This document shows positions 10,028-19,584 of a DNA stretch of 24,351 nucleotides, piece by piece. How positions within the stretch are numbered: the first letter of the stretch is position 1; each line of letters opens with the position of its first letter. This stretch comes from Neolecta irregularis DAH-3 (taxonomy: Eukaryota > Ascomycota > Neolectomycetes > Neolectales > Neolectaceae): positions 1-24,351 of the forward strand of contig LXFE01002858.1 of the NCBI GenBank assembly GCA_001929475.1, given 5' to 3'. The notes beneath the pieces were generated by a model. It had not been told where the DNA came from. It did no database searches and was given only the letters and a program-made list of their open reading frames with translations. The position numbers and the translations under genes are program-made.

Positions 10028-10837
10028 CTAAAGAACCTGCTTTGGTAAGAGAACCCTTCTCCGCTTACCGAAAATGGGCGCAACCCCAAACCATTTGTTC
10101 ATATGCTGCAAGAAGTTGTTTGTATAAAAATAATCGATGTCGCCAATAATCCAGTGATGTCCTGGTTTCTCCAACCGAATGTATACATCGTGCAATTTAT
10201 CGCCTTCGAGAGAGAGATTTATTTTTACGTCGATTACTGGAATAAGTCCCTGCTCATCGTTTACTGCCTCGCTGATTTCCAAATCATCTCTATCTCCGAT
10301 AAAGACTTCGGAATCTTGTAACTGGATGGAAACAATTGCATCATATTTATGCTCTTCTCTCCAGATTACGACAATATCTTCATTGTCGCGAAGGTTATTA
10401 ATAAACCGTTGATTGAGCTGGAAAAACGGAGACCACATTTCGGGATGGCCGACTCTCCATCTTCGTCGAAAAATGACTGCGCTATGGATTTTGAGAATAT
10501 TCTGTACTGACGGCTTTTTCTCGTGAATGTAAGTTTGGAAATGAGGGGCGGTGATATCGGCTAGTCCTGAAGAAGAGGGCGAAGTATAACGTGAACAGAA
10601 CTTTTGGAGCAAATTTCGAGCTTCTATTCGAATTGAGTTTTCGTAGATTTGCTTCTTGATGTCGCTGTCAATATCGAAAGTCTGAGAAGAAAACGAGGGC
10701 TGGACCCGAGCAACTTTAGGGATTGAAACAACATGGTTTGTGAATATGTAGCGTTTGGGTGCAGGATATGAGATGTTTGGATTAGCACGAAACCTGCCAA
10801 GAGCCTGGAAAAGCCGACCGTGTTGAATGCGTAGCAT
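10028..10837 (-). CDS. Hypothetical protein with mitochondrial-type presequence
   Basis: A single exon encodes 269 residues. I do not recognise the family. The N-terminus (MLRIQHGRLFQALGRFRANP) has no acidic residue and many Arg residues, and is followed by KRYIF, which resembles a mitochondrial processing site. No membrane segment is evident. The C-terminal half looks like a compact alpha/beta fold: alternating strands around DAIVSIQL, VIDVKINLSL and DVYIRLEKPGHHWIIGDIDYF. That strand pattern recalls NTF2/Tim44-like folds, but this is only an impression. The gene is divergent from NCR1 over 212 bp. Part of its coding sequence (10318-10362) is duplicated about 650 bp away at 9671-9715. It is probably a real gene because a frame this long with a plausible targeting signal is unlikely by chance here. 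Confidence 0.7.
   Translation of the reverse strand: MLRIQHGRLFQALGRFRANPNISYPAPKRYIFTNHVVSIPKVARVQPSFSSQTFDIDSDIKKQIYENSIRIEARNLLQKFCSRYTSPSSSGLADITAPHFQTYIHEKKPSVQNILKIHSAVIFRRRWRVGHPEMWSPFFQLNQRFINNLRDNEDIVVIWREEHKYDAIVSIQLQDSEVFIGDRDDLEISEAVNDEQGLIPVIDVKINLSLEGDKLHDVYIRLEKPGHHWIIGDIDYFYTNNFLQHMNKWFGVAPIFGKRRRVLLPKQVL
10318..10362. repeat. 45-bp exact direct repeat, copy 2 (inside the mitochondrial-type gene)
   Basis: Identical to 9671-9715. This copy is embedded in a long open frame that continues on both sides, so it is the likely source. Confidence 0.9.
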
Positions 10838-11049
10838 TTGATCTGCAGTACAAAAAAGAGGCTGATTGCAATATCCTAATCTGCATCAGCTACTGCCAAC
10901 TCCAACATTGTTTTACGAATATATACAGATTTCGTCAGAATCATGTAGGTTCAGGGGAGATGAGATGAAACGACAAGCAGTACTCTGCCTCATGGCCGCC
11001 ACATCGTCACTCCCAAGTCGCGACTTCAAAACTCCAATTTCTTCGTGAA
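10838..11049. promoter_or_regulatory. Shared divergent promoter region
   Basis: The 212 bp between the minus-strand mitochondrial-type gene and NCR1 must hold both 5' leaders and promoters. No clear TATA box or named factor site stands out. Short frames here do not look coding. Confidence 0.45.
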
Positions 11050-14000
11050 ATGCATTGGACGTTTACAATCCTGCTACTAGTAGGAGCGTCCATTGCTACG
11101 GAAATACACAGAGCTGGGTACTGTGCATTTCGAGGCCAATGCGGGAAGACTTCTGCCTTTGGAGCACAGCTTCCCTGTCCAGATAATGGACCGGCGAGCA
11201 AAGTATACAATTATACCGGCAATATCATATTTACATCTAGATTGATCCGGAATCGCAGAAGAAGCTTATCAGTCTGTGCGGTCCAGAATGGGCAGATATT
11301 TTGGTTTGTTGCGACTCGGATCAGGTGTCGATATTGTTGGGGTATACCTTATCTGACAGGCCAGCTCAAACTCCTCTCCTCAAACTTGAAACAAGTAGAA
11401 TCGCTTATATCGTCATGTCCCGCCTGTAAGTATAACTTTTCCCACTTCTTTTGCCAGTTTACCTGTTCTCCGAATCAATCCACCTTTGTTGATGTCACCG
11501 AAACGGGCCAGTCAACATCAAAGAAAGAGGTCGTTACCAAACTCGATTATTTTGTGTCAACCTCAACTAGAGATGGATTCTTTGACTCTTGTAAAGATGT
11601 CAAGTTCTCCGCTACGAATGGTTATGTAATGGATTTGATTGGCGGAGGAGCAGAGAACTCGACCGCGTTTCTTAAATTTCTAGGAGACAAAAAACCATTC
11701 CTCGGATCTCCTTTTCAAATCAACTTTCCTTCGTCCTCAGCCGGAAGCGATAAAATTTTGCCAAGTGAACAAGACATGAAGTCCTGCAGCAATACCGAAC
11801 CTTCGTATCGCTGTTCATGCGTAGACTGTCCACAATCCTGTCCAAGTCTTCCTGAACTTCAACCGTTGTCTGAATGTAAGGTTGGATCACTGCCATGCTG
11901 GTCGTTTGCAATGATTCTTCTCTACATTCTCGGACTCGTCCTTTTTCTTGCCGGTTACACAGTGACACTACGATCATCTCCTCCGAACCAGGATCGAGTA
12001 CGTTTGCTTCGAGATGAATATCATACCGATGATTCGGAGGAAGAAGGCGATATTGATGGCGGAATCATTGAGAATCGTATTCAGACATATCGATTACATA
12101 CGTATTTATCTCGACAATTTCACCTCCTAGGCCTCCATTGTGCTCATAACCCCGCTGTTACTATCGGATCTTCTCTACTTATTCTTGGTATTCTCAATCT
12201 TGGATGGTTTGGATTTTCAGTCGAAACAAATCCCGTGAAATTGTGGGTTTCGCCGACCTCTGAAGCCGCCAATGAGAAATCTTTTTTTGACGAAAACTTT
12301 GGTCCTTTTTTCCGCTCTCAACAGGCCTTTCTTACGAATTTAACCCATGGAGGACCTGTTCTCTCTTACAATAACCTCGCTTGGTGGTTTGATGTTGAAT
12401 CAAATATATCTTCTATTACCGCCGGTAATATTTCGTTTGGAAATGTGTGCTACCAACCAACTGAATCTGCATGTGTTGTTCAATCGATTACAGGATACTG
12501 GGGTGGTGATAAGTCAATGCTGTCCCATGAAACTTGGAAATCAGACCTTCGACAGTGTATCAATCAACCTGTTGGATGTTTGCCGCCTTACAGCCAGCCC
12601 CTCAAACGAGATATGGTACTCAGTAATGGTGATATCGATAGTGTAGAGGCTATTATCACGACATGGGTTTTAAAAAATAGCAATGATGACCAACAAGTCG
12701 AGAAAGCGATGAAATGGGAGGAGAAGTTAAAATTGTTTTTGCTTGATACACAAAAACAGGCGGAAAATCGGGGTTTACGGTTATCTTTTTCAACAGAAGT
12801 ATTCCTTTTCCTGCACATCATATACTCACTCAAGGTTTCTCTCGAACAAGAACTCAACAAGTCAACGAACACTGATGCAAGAATTGTGGTGGTTTCATAC
12901 ATCGCAATGTTTCTTTACGCTTCACTGTCCCTAGGTGGAAATGTCTTTCACTCTCGCTTATTGGTCGATTCAAAATTTACGCTTGGAATGGTTGGGATTT
13001 TGATCGTCTTACTCAGCGTTAGCAGTAGCGTTGGTCTCTTCTCGTTTTTTGGGATAAAAGTCACCCTTATTATCGCCGAGGTGATTCCTTTCCTGATTCT
13101 TGCAATCGGGGTGGATAACATCTTTCTTCTTAGTCATGAACTAGAAAGAATCAATATTCGATTCGCTGACGAACTTGTGCCAGAACGAATTGCACGGACA
13201 TTAGCCAAAGTTGGTCCCTCTATAATGTTAAGCGCGACTTGCCAATTCGTTGCGTTCTTTGTGGGTAGCTTTGTTGGTATGCCTGCAGTACGGAACTTTG
13301 CCATATATGCTGCTGGTGCAATCTTGATCAATGCGGTGTTGCAAATTACCATGTTCATTGGAGTTTTGAGTTTAGACCTCAAGAGGGTCGAGGTGTGTTT
13401 CCTCTCGGCTAAATCTGACTTTAGGCGAACCGCCTGGATTGTTTTCCTTGTATTAGGGCATCATCAAGAAGTCGGCCGATTCAGGCGGAAGGCTTTCTGT
13501 CAAAAGTTATTAGGAGATATTATGCACCAAATCTGCTTAAGCCGACTGTAAAATTTGTTGTTATTGGTTTGTTTACTGCACTACTGGCGACGGCGTTGGG
13601 GCTGTTTCCTCGATTGCAGCTTGGACTTGGTAAGTGGTGTCTCAATGGGTATTGACCTTTTAGACCAGCGAATTGCTCTTCCTAACGATTCTTACCTCAT
13701 TCCATACTTTGATGATCTTGCGTCATATTTCGAATCTGGTCCTCCTCTTTATTTTGTTACGAAAGAGGCTAATATCACCCAACGATCGAACCAAAAAGCT
13801 CTATGTGGGAGGTTCTCGGCATGCAATGAATTCTCATTATCAAATATACTTGAGCAAGAACGCCAGAGGAGTACGGTGTCGTATATTGCTGAACCAGCAG
13901 CTTCTTGGATTGATGACTTCTTCCTCTGGTTAAATCCTGCCTTGGATCAATGCTGCCTTATTGATGACAGGGGGACATCCTGCGAAAAAAGTGGTGAAAG

Positions 14001-14995
14001 GTGTCATGTTTGCTTCGAAAACAAATTATGGAATATTACGATGTCTGGATTTCCAGAAGGTTTAGAGTTTATCAAATATTTCAACTTGTGGATCGACGCG
14101 CAAACGACTGAAGAATGCCCTCTGGCTGGGAAAGCAGCTTATTCCGACGCGATAGTCATCGACAAAACGCATATTACTGTTGCGGCAAGCAGTTTTCGAT
14201 CCAGCCATATCGCACTACGGACACAGGAAGATTTTATAAATGCATATGCTAACGCTCGACGAGTCGCGAAGGAGGTCACTCACCATACAGGAATTGATAC
14301 GTTTCCTTATTCTGTGTTTTATGTATTCTTCGATCAGTATCAGACGATCGTCAGGCTCACTACTGTCCTTCTTTCCTCAGCCATTCTAGCAGTATGGCTC
14401 ATTACATCGTTATTTCTCGGCTCTGTTCAAACTGGATTTATTGTTTCACTTACAATCACAATGATCGTTCTTGATATAATCGGCGTGATGGTACTATGGG
14501 GCATCAGTCTCAACGCTGTCAGTGTTGTCAACCTTGTCATCTCTGTCGGTATTGGAGTTGAATTCTGTAGTCATATCGCCAAGGCTTTCATGGTTAACTC
14601 GCGAGGTGACAGTGGGCGATTTGGCAAGTTGGGAGGACATGATGAACGAGTTTGGGGCAGCTTGACTACCGTCGGTGCATCGGTATGCGATTTAACATTG
14701 AGTGATGCTAATTCATGAGGTATTTACAGGAATCACATTGACCAAGTTCATTGGGGTTACAGTTCTTGCATTCACCCAAAGCAAGATCTTTGAGATCTAT
14801 TATTTCAGAATATGGCTAGCTTTAGTTCTTCTTGCGGCAAGTCATGGGTTGATTTTCTTACCAGTAATGCTGAGTCTTTTTGGGGGAGAAGGGTATCGCG
14901 TCGACGATGATGATATTGGCGAAGAATGGCAAACAGATGCTGCTAGACGATATACCCAGGCATTACTGACCAGCGAGAATTCTGGGGATGATTAG
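11050..14995 (+). CDS. NCR1: Niemann-Pick C1-type sterol transporter of the vacuole membrane
   Basis: Exons 11050-11202, 11241-11324, 11365-12798, 12835-13392, 13425-13629, 13664-14682 and 14720-14995 encode 1242 residues, a normal NPC1 length. The introns are 38, 40, 36, 32, 34 and 37 nt. Residues 1-16 form a signal peptide ([12 protein letters not shown]). The Cys-rich N-terminal sterol-binding domain shows [18 protein letters not shown]...CCDSDQ (visible only after introns 1 and 2 are removed), [10 protein letters not shown] and FTCSPNQ. A first membrane segment follows near [17 protein letters not shown]. The sterol-sensing domain starts near residue 575 ([15 protein letters not shown]) and includes [12 protein letters not shown]. 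The C-terminal RND-like half has [21 protein letters not shown] and [12 protein letters not shown]. The short tail is acidic. Family role: moving sterol from the vacuole/lysosome lumen into its membrane, with NPC2. Apparent frame changes are all explained by introns. Confidence 0.95.
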
Positions 14996-15254
14996 ATCCT
15001 TTTTATGATTCAAACATATAATGATCGTTGGAATTCGTCATTGTTATATGCAAGACTGATATCCGTGATCCTGTGAGCATTTGATTTTTATATTATCCCT
15101 TGATAGATTTAATATTTGAATGTAATCAGAGAATACTCCTGCAAAAAAAAAAGCACCGAAAACGAAAATGCATTTTGCACAAATCGCGTTCGCGTCGTGT
15201 AATCAACGTGACCAAGTTTAGCACCTCACCAAACCGATACTTGCCAATCTACCG

Positions 15255-18200
15255 ATGTCTAGCCTTCATGGCTTGAAAACTCCCGGAAAAGGCCATGCAT
15301 CTACAGAAGTATCGATTGACCCAGATGACATGTCTTTCGGGTCGAAGCTTGAGAAGTTTAATCCACAAGACCTCAATGCAGTCGAAAAATCTGCTCGACA
15401 GAAGCAACTCTCAATTCCAACCTCTACTCCCGCGCCCAGACCGTTCAAAGACCGAACGAATCATCACCTACCTATTGTCAATCAGGAATTCACGCCGCTG
15501 CTTAAGAGCAGCAAAAAAGCCGCATCCGCGTTCGTTAAGCGATTTTCGGGATTTGGTAGAAATATACAATTACAATCCCCATCACTTGCCAATATTGACG
15601 ACGTGGTCAGCCTTGACCAAACGAACCTTGGAGATGTCAGTCGTCTAAGTGATGATCCTACGACCGATATTAGTATTCACAATCCCGAATCGATAAGTGC
15701 TGTGTCGAATAGAACGCAAAAAAGCGCTGTGATCCATAGAGTTCTTCTTGGCAAGGCTGGGAATGCCGCCGCAATGACTCTTAAGGAGCAGGAGAGGGTG
15801 CTAACCGTCTCAGCTGATGATGAGCTAATGCCAGGTTTTGGATGACATTAAGAAGGAAAATTTTGCCCTGAAATTGCAGATCCATTTCCTCAATGAACGT
15901 ATGGCCAAGATGAGTCCTGAGGGCATAGATTCCGCTCTCAGAGAGGTGTTTCGTTGTTTTTTTATGTTTGTAATGACAAATTATAGAATGTCGATATCAA
16001 GGTTGAATCTACGACTCTTAAAACAGAGCTCAAGAAATACAAAAAAATTCTCTACGACTCGGAGATGAGGATACAGCAGCTGGAGAATGAGATGCTCAAA
16101 TCAAGTGGGACTAGATGCCTTCTTACTCATGGAATGACTTCAGAAGAGCGACGAATGATGGAAAATGCGATTGCAGATAAAGATCAATATAAGCAAGAAC
16201 TCCAACTTATCCAGGAGAGATGGAACGAAAGAGAAAATCAGAGTGTCCTTGATGAGAAAGATGATGATAATGTATGGTTAACTTAATTGACATATCTCAC
16301 AGGCAAGGAACTCGTTAATGAAAACGCTGAACTCAAAGCGGAGATCGAGAAACTCTTATCGGATAAGAAAGAATTGGAGTATGAATTGGACCGCAAAGTG
16401 GGCGGCGCTCTTGTTGAGAATGGTGACCGCGATGTAAGACTTATTTCGCATGACAAATTTGACAGGCAAGGAACTCCTCAACGACAACGCTGACCTCAAA
16501 TCTGAGATTGAGAAGCTATCAAAAGATAAGAGAGAGCTAGAGCGTGAATTGGAGCGCAAGGCAAGTGCCCTCAATGAGAAAGAGTATGAAATTGTGAGGC
16601 ATGTCCCTGTATTCAACTGACTGGCCAGGAAGGTCTACAAGGAAACACAGATCTCAAAGCGGAAATTGATCAGTTCTTGGCAGATAAGCGAAATTTGGAA
16701 CAGGAGTTGGAACGCAAGGCGGAATCTCTGAAGGAAAAAGAGGATGAAATTGTGAGGCTAGTTTCCTGAAATTTCTGACCGGCAAGGATCGTCTCAGCAA
16801 AGATTCTGATCTCAAAGCAGAGATTGAGCGGCTCTCTGCCAATAATCGAAACTTAAAACATGAGTTGGAATGCAAGGTAGGCGCTCTCAGGGAAAAAGAG
16901 GATGAAATTGTGAGACTCGTTTCCTGTTATACTTCTTACGGTTAAGAATCGCCTCAGCAAAGATCCCGAGGTCAAAGCGGAAATTGAGCAGCTCTTGGCA
17001 GATAACCGAAGCCTGGAAGATGAGTTGGAACGCAAGGCAGGAGCTCTTGAGGAAAAAGAGGACGAAATTGTGAGGCTTGATTCTCTTTATATTTCTGATG
17101 GACTAGGAACTCCTCAATGAGCAACTCAATGCTGCTGGGAGAAGTTATGGAGAACCCACAGACCAAGTAGAGATCGATTTAAGACTTCACAATGAGCATC
17201 TTAGCAGCGAAGTAAACCAATTGAGACAAAAGATTGCAGCACTCGCGCACTCTAAGAGCCAAGTTGATGGCACTGTTAATTATCAGAAGAAAGATCACGC
17301 AAATCTTGCTGATAAAGTCTCGGATTTGAAAGTCGAAATCAAAGAGATTACTGCTGATCGAGATGCGCTAGTGCAGGATGTTAAGCAGTTAAAGACGAAG
17401 CTTCTATGGGAATCAGACTGTGGAAAGCAGTCCGTTACAGAGATAAAAGCCCTCAAGACGCAGCTTGATATAGTGATTCGAGAACGGGATACTTTGACGG
17501 AAAAAATCTTGTTGAACAATCGAACCCTGAAAAGTCTACAAGAGGAACTTGTGGTTACAAAACGGGAACAAGAAGCTGCCGGTCGGGTTATGCAGCTCGA
17601 ATCCAAAGAGGTCAATACCAGTTCGCCTGATGAAGGAAAACTTGATCTCAAACGTAACCTGCATCAATTGGAATCTTCTTTGAAGAGCAAGGAATTTCAG
17701 ATTGAAGATCTCCGCCAACAACTTCTGACTCATGAACAAGACTTTCATTTTGAGCGACAGACTTTGACTAACGAGTGGAATGCAAAATACAAACGACTCG
17801 AACACGAGAAGTCGCATTTAAGAGAGCAATTACTTCGCAGTCGACAGCGAGAGGCAGAACTCTCGAAATCGAATATCGCCTGTGAGGACAAAGCTTCTGA
17901 ACTTCAAGGGAAGATTTACCTACTCGAGAGCCAACTTCAAGATTCAGAGGCAGCTGAACAAATGAAAAGGAACGACTTTACGAGCCAGATCGACCATTTC
18001 TCTTCAGAGAAAGAAGGCCTGCGCTCGAAAATCAGTAACTTGACAAACCAGATGAAGTCTTTGCGCGATAAATCGTTACATGAACAACGTGCTCTTCAGC
18101 GAGAAATCCAGAGAGGGCAACATCAGCAATCTATTCTCAATACTCGTATCGAAACTATCAATGTCGAGCTTCTACGGACTCAATCAGAACGAGCAAGAAT

Positions 18201-18773
18201 CTCAGAAAAGCATCATTCAGTTTTATCCAAGTTTATCGGTATTTTTGGAGAGGATACGTCTCTATATTTGAATGTTGGTGACGATATCGATGTCTTGCAA
18301 ATCGAACGTTTTGCCAAGCAAATTTCAACAAAGCATCAATCTGAACTTCGAGGTCTTGTAAAACAAATAAAGTACCTTCGTGCGCGCTTTTCTCGAGAGG
18401 AGGCTTTCCGGCATGATTTGGCTTTCTCCAAAAAGTTCTTTCTTTTGCAAGTTGCCAGTTTCGAAGCATGGTGTGTTTTCCTTTGCAGGTTCCAAACTGA
18501 AATATAGTAATCATGCGAATCTGGCAATCATTGAGCAAATGGGCATATTTCCAGAACGTGCACTTCGCGATAGAAGACCCTCTCTGAGAGGGGTGGTTAA
18601 GGCTGTTATCTTTGTCATAAGGACCAGGCATAAACCCTTCTAGTCGTTTAATAACATCTAGACGGCTTCGCAACGAGTGGGTTGTTAATGTGCAATTAAA
18701 ACAGGTGATAGCGCAAAAACTCGCGGAATCACGGAGTGGTAGGATGTATCGACCAATGGAGGGTTTTGATTGA
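15255..18773 (+). CDS. PCP1: Pcp1/PcpA-type spindle-pole-body pericentrin (CM1 and PACT domains)
   Basis: Exons 15255-15797, 15835-15945, 15987-16104, 16144-16271, 16308-16433, 16471-16593, 16629-16751, 16787-16909, 16947-17069, 17107-18470, 18508-18627 and 18662-18773 give 1037 residues. If 16105-16143 is not an intron, the total is 1050. The N-terminus is disordered with a TPLLKS block. A CM1 motif follows at about 170-240 (TLKEQERV joined to LDDIKKENFALKLQIHFL), the element that binds the gamma-tubulin complex. A long coiled coil comes next, part of it made of five duplicated exons. The C-terminus is a PACT domain (about 915-1003): REEAFRHDLAFSKKF, SFEACNHANL (joined across an intron), MGIFP, and RRPSLRGVVKAVIFVIRTR. 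PACT anchors pericentrins to the spindle pole body. The last intron appears to be GC-AG; without splicing the protein would end at 18643. CM1 plus PACT favours Pcp1/PcpA over Mto1/ApsB. Confidence 0.87.
16105..16143 (+). other. Probable 39-nt stop-free intron in the PCP1 gene
   Basis: The segment starts GTGGGA and ends TGACTTCAG, with a good branch site, and has the same size as the other introns here. It is a multiple of three and contains no stop. Removing it turns LKSSGTRCLLTHGMTSEERR, which breaks the heptads, into LKSKERRMMENA, a smooth coiled coil. The GTGGG donor also occurs in RIM15 intron 1. Confidence 0.6.
16272..17106 (+). repeat. Five tandem exon-plus-intron units (period 158-163 bp)
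   Basis: Exons starting at 16308, 16471, 16629, 16787 and 16947 are clear copies of one another. They encode 42, 41, 41, 41 and 41 residues with the shared pattern (D/E)LKAEIE-x-L-x-(A/S)-(D/N)-(K/N)-x-x-L-x-x-EL-(E/D)-(R/C)-K...KEDEI. Every flanking intron is phase 0, so units can be gained or lost without breaking frame. The introns are copied too: those at 16752, 16910 and 17070 start GTGAGRCT and share TTTCCTG- or TTTCTGA-like stretches. The end of exon 4 (ENQSVLDEKDDDN) and the start of exon 10 (ELLNEQLN) look like partial units at the array edges. Confidence 0.92.
18628..18661 (+). other. Probable GC-AG intron (34 nt) in the PCP1 gene
   Basis: The exon ends ACCAG and the intron starts GCATAA and ends ATCTAG, with a TTAATAAC branch-like site. 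Removing it joins VIRTR to RLRNEWVVNVQ and adds 36 residues of basic, helical sequence, as expected just after a PACT domain. No GT donor nearby gives the right phase. Confidence 0.65.
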
Positions 18774-19584
18774 TATACCTGTTAGACGACCGGCGCAACG
18801 TCTTTTCTGTGACTTTTTTGTGTTATTCTGTATTCCGGTATCTTTAATCTGTAAAGTCTAAGGTAATGTGGATGTTGTCTTGATCTGTAAAGTAAATCAC
18901 GCAAGGGATGTATTCAATCCATGCCCGGAAGTCCAGATTGAAAATACAATACTGCTACTGCTCGCCATCCACGCAGTGTGTCCAACCGCCGCCCACCCGC
19001 CTAAGAGTTGTGAACAGACTGCCCGCTGGGGCATTCTCTGGCCGGCGGTTCGGGCGGGTTGGATAGATAAGATTGAAAGGTCAAGTGTGTTGCATCAAGG
19101 TTTGCCTAAAATGACACAAGTATAAAACTGTAAACCCACTATACACTGAAACCTGGCTATAGGGAACCTCAGAACAATGAATTCTTCCTTATAACCCAAC
19201 TGGCTTCCAAAATTAATTCACAGATATACCACCAATGACTGGTTGAAACGAAACAATCACTATCAGAATCAGAATTTAAAGGGGTAGCTAATAATTTGCC
19301 AACCAGCTGAATACAATCCTTTGAGAATTTCTCAAGAGACTTTTAATATCAGGCAGAAAGTGAAAGTCTTGAGATGAATATGGTATAACATGAACAGAAG
19401 CGCTCAGACAAGAGTTGGTAGATTTTACGCTCGGCAACGTCGTTCATTGAGCAATGAGATCTACAGCAAAACAAGCGACAAACTACCTACATCGCGAAGA
19501 AAGATAGGAAGAAAAGATTGACATAGAAAGAGATGATCTTTAGAAGCGAAAAAACGGTTAATCTGTCGCGGGACCGCATATTTA
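18774..19584. other. Intergenic between convergent PCP1 and PAB1
   Basis: No gene is supported. The left half contains a GC-rich inverted repeat (18981-19063). The rest is A/T-rich and probably carries the two 3' untranslated regions. I found no tRNA or other RNA gene. Confidence 0.55.
18981..19063. repeat. GC-rich imperfect inverted repeat (~21-bp arms)
   Basis: The left arm (18981-19001, TCCAACCGCCGCCCACCCGCC) pairs imperfectly with the right arm (19044-19063, GGCGGTTCGGGCGGGTTGGA) around a loop of about 42 bases. The outer GTTGGA/TCCAAC ends are exact. The surroundings are A/T-rich, so the element stands out. It could be a transcript hairpin or terminator-like structure between two convergent genes, or a remnant of a small inverted-repeat element. 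No target-site duplication is obvious. Confidence 0.55.

Noticed and set aside
11342-11359. An 18-nt micro-intron in NPC1 (GTATACC...CTGACAG)
   Set aside because: Its length does not restore the downstream frame. The 40-nt intron 11325-11364 does, and it gives the conserved CCDSDQLKLL junction.
11203-14719. Apparent frameshifts and premature stops in the NPC1 gene
   Set aside because: Each disruption coincides with a 32-40 nt segment with a GT donor, AG acceptor and branch site, and removing it restores conserved NPC1 sequence. The gene is intact, not a pseudogene.
16272-17106. Introner-element origin for the similar introns
   Set aside because: Introns in the other genes of the window do not share this sequence, and the exons between are equally duplicated. 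Tandem duplication explains the pattern more simply.
18868-19125. Plus-strand frame of 85 codons
   Set aside because: It begins at GTG rather than ATG and is interrupted by the GC-rich inverted repeat; the translation has no protein-like features.
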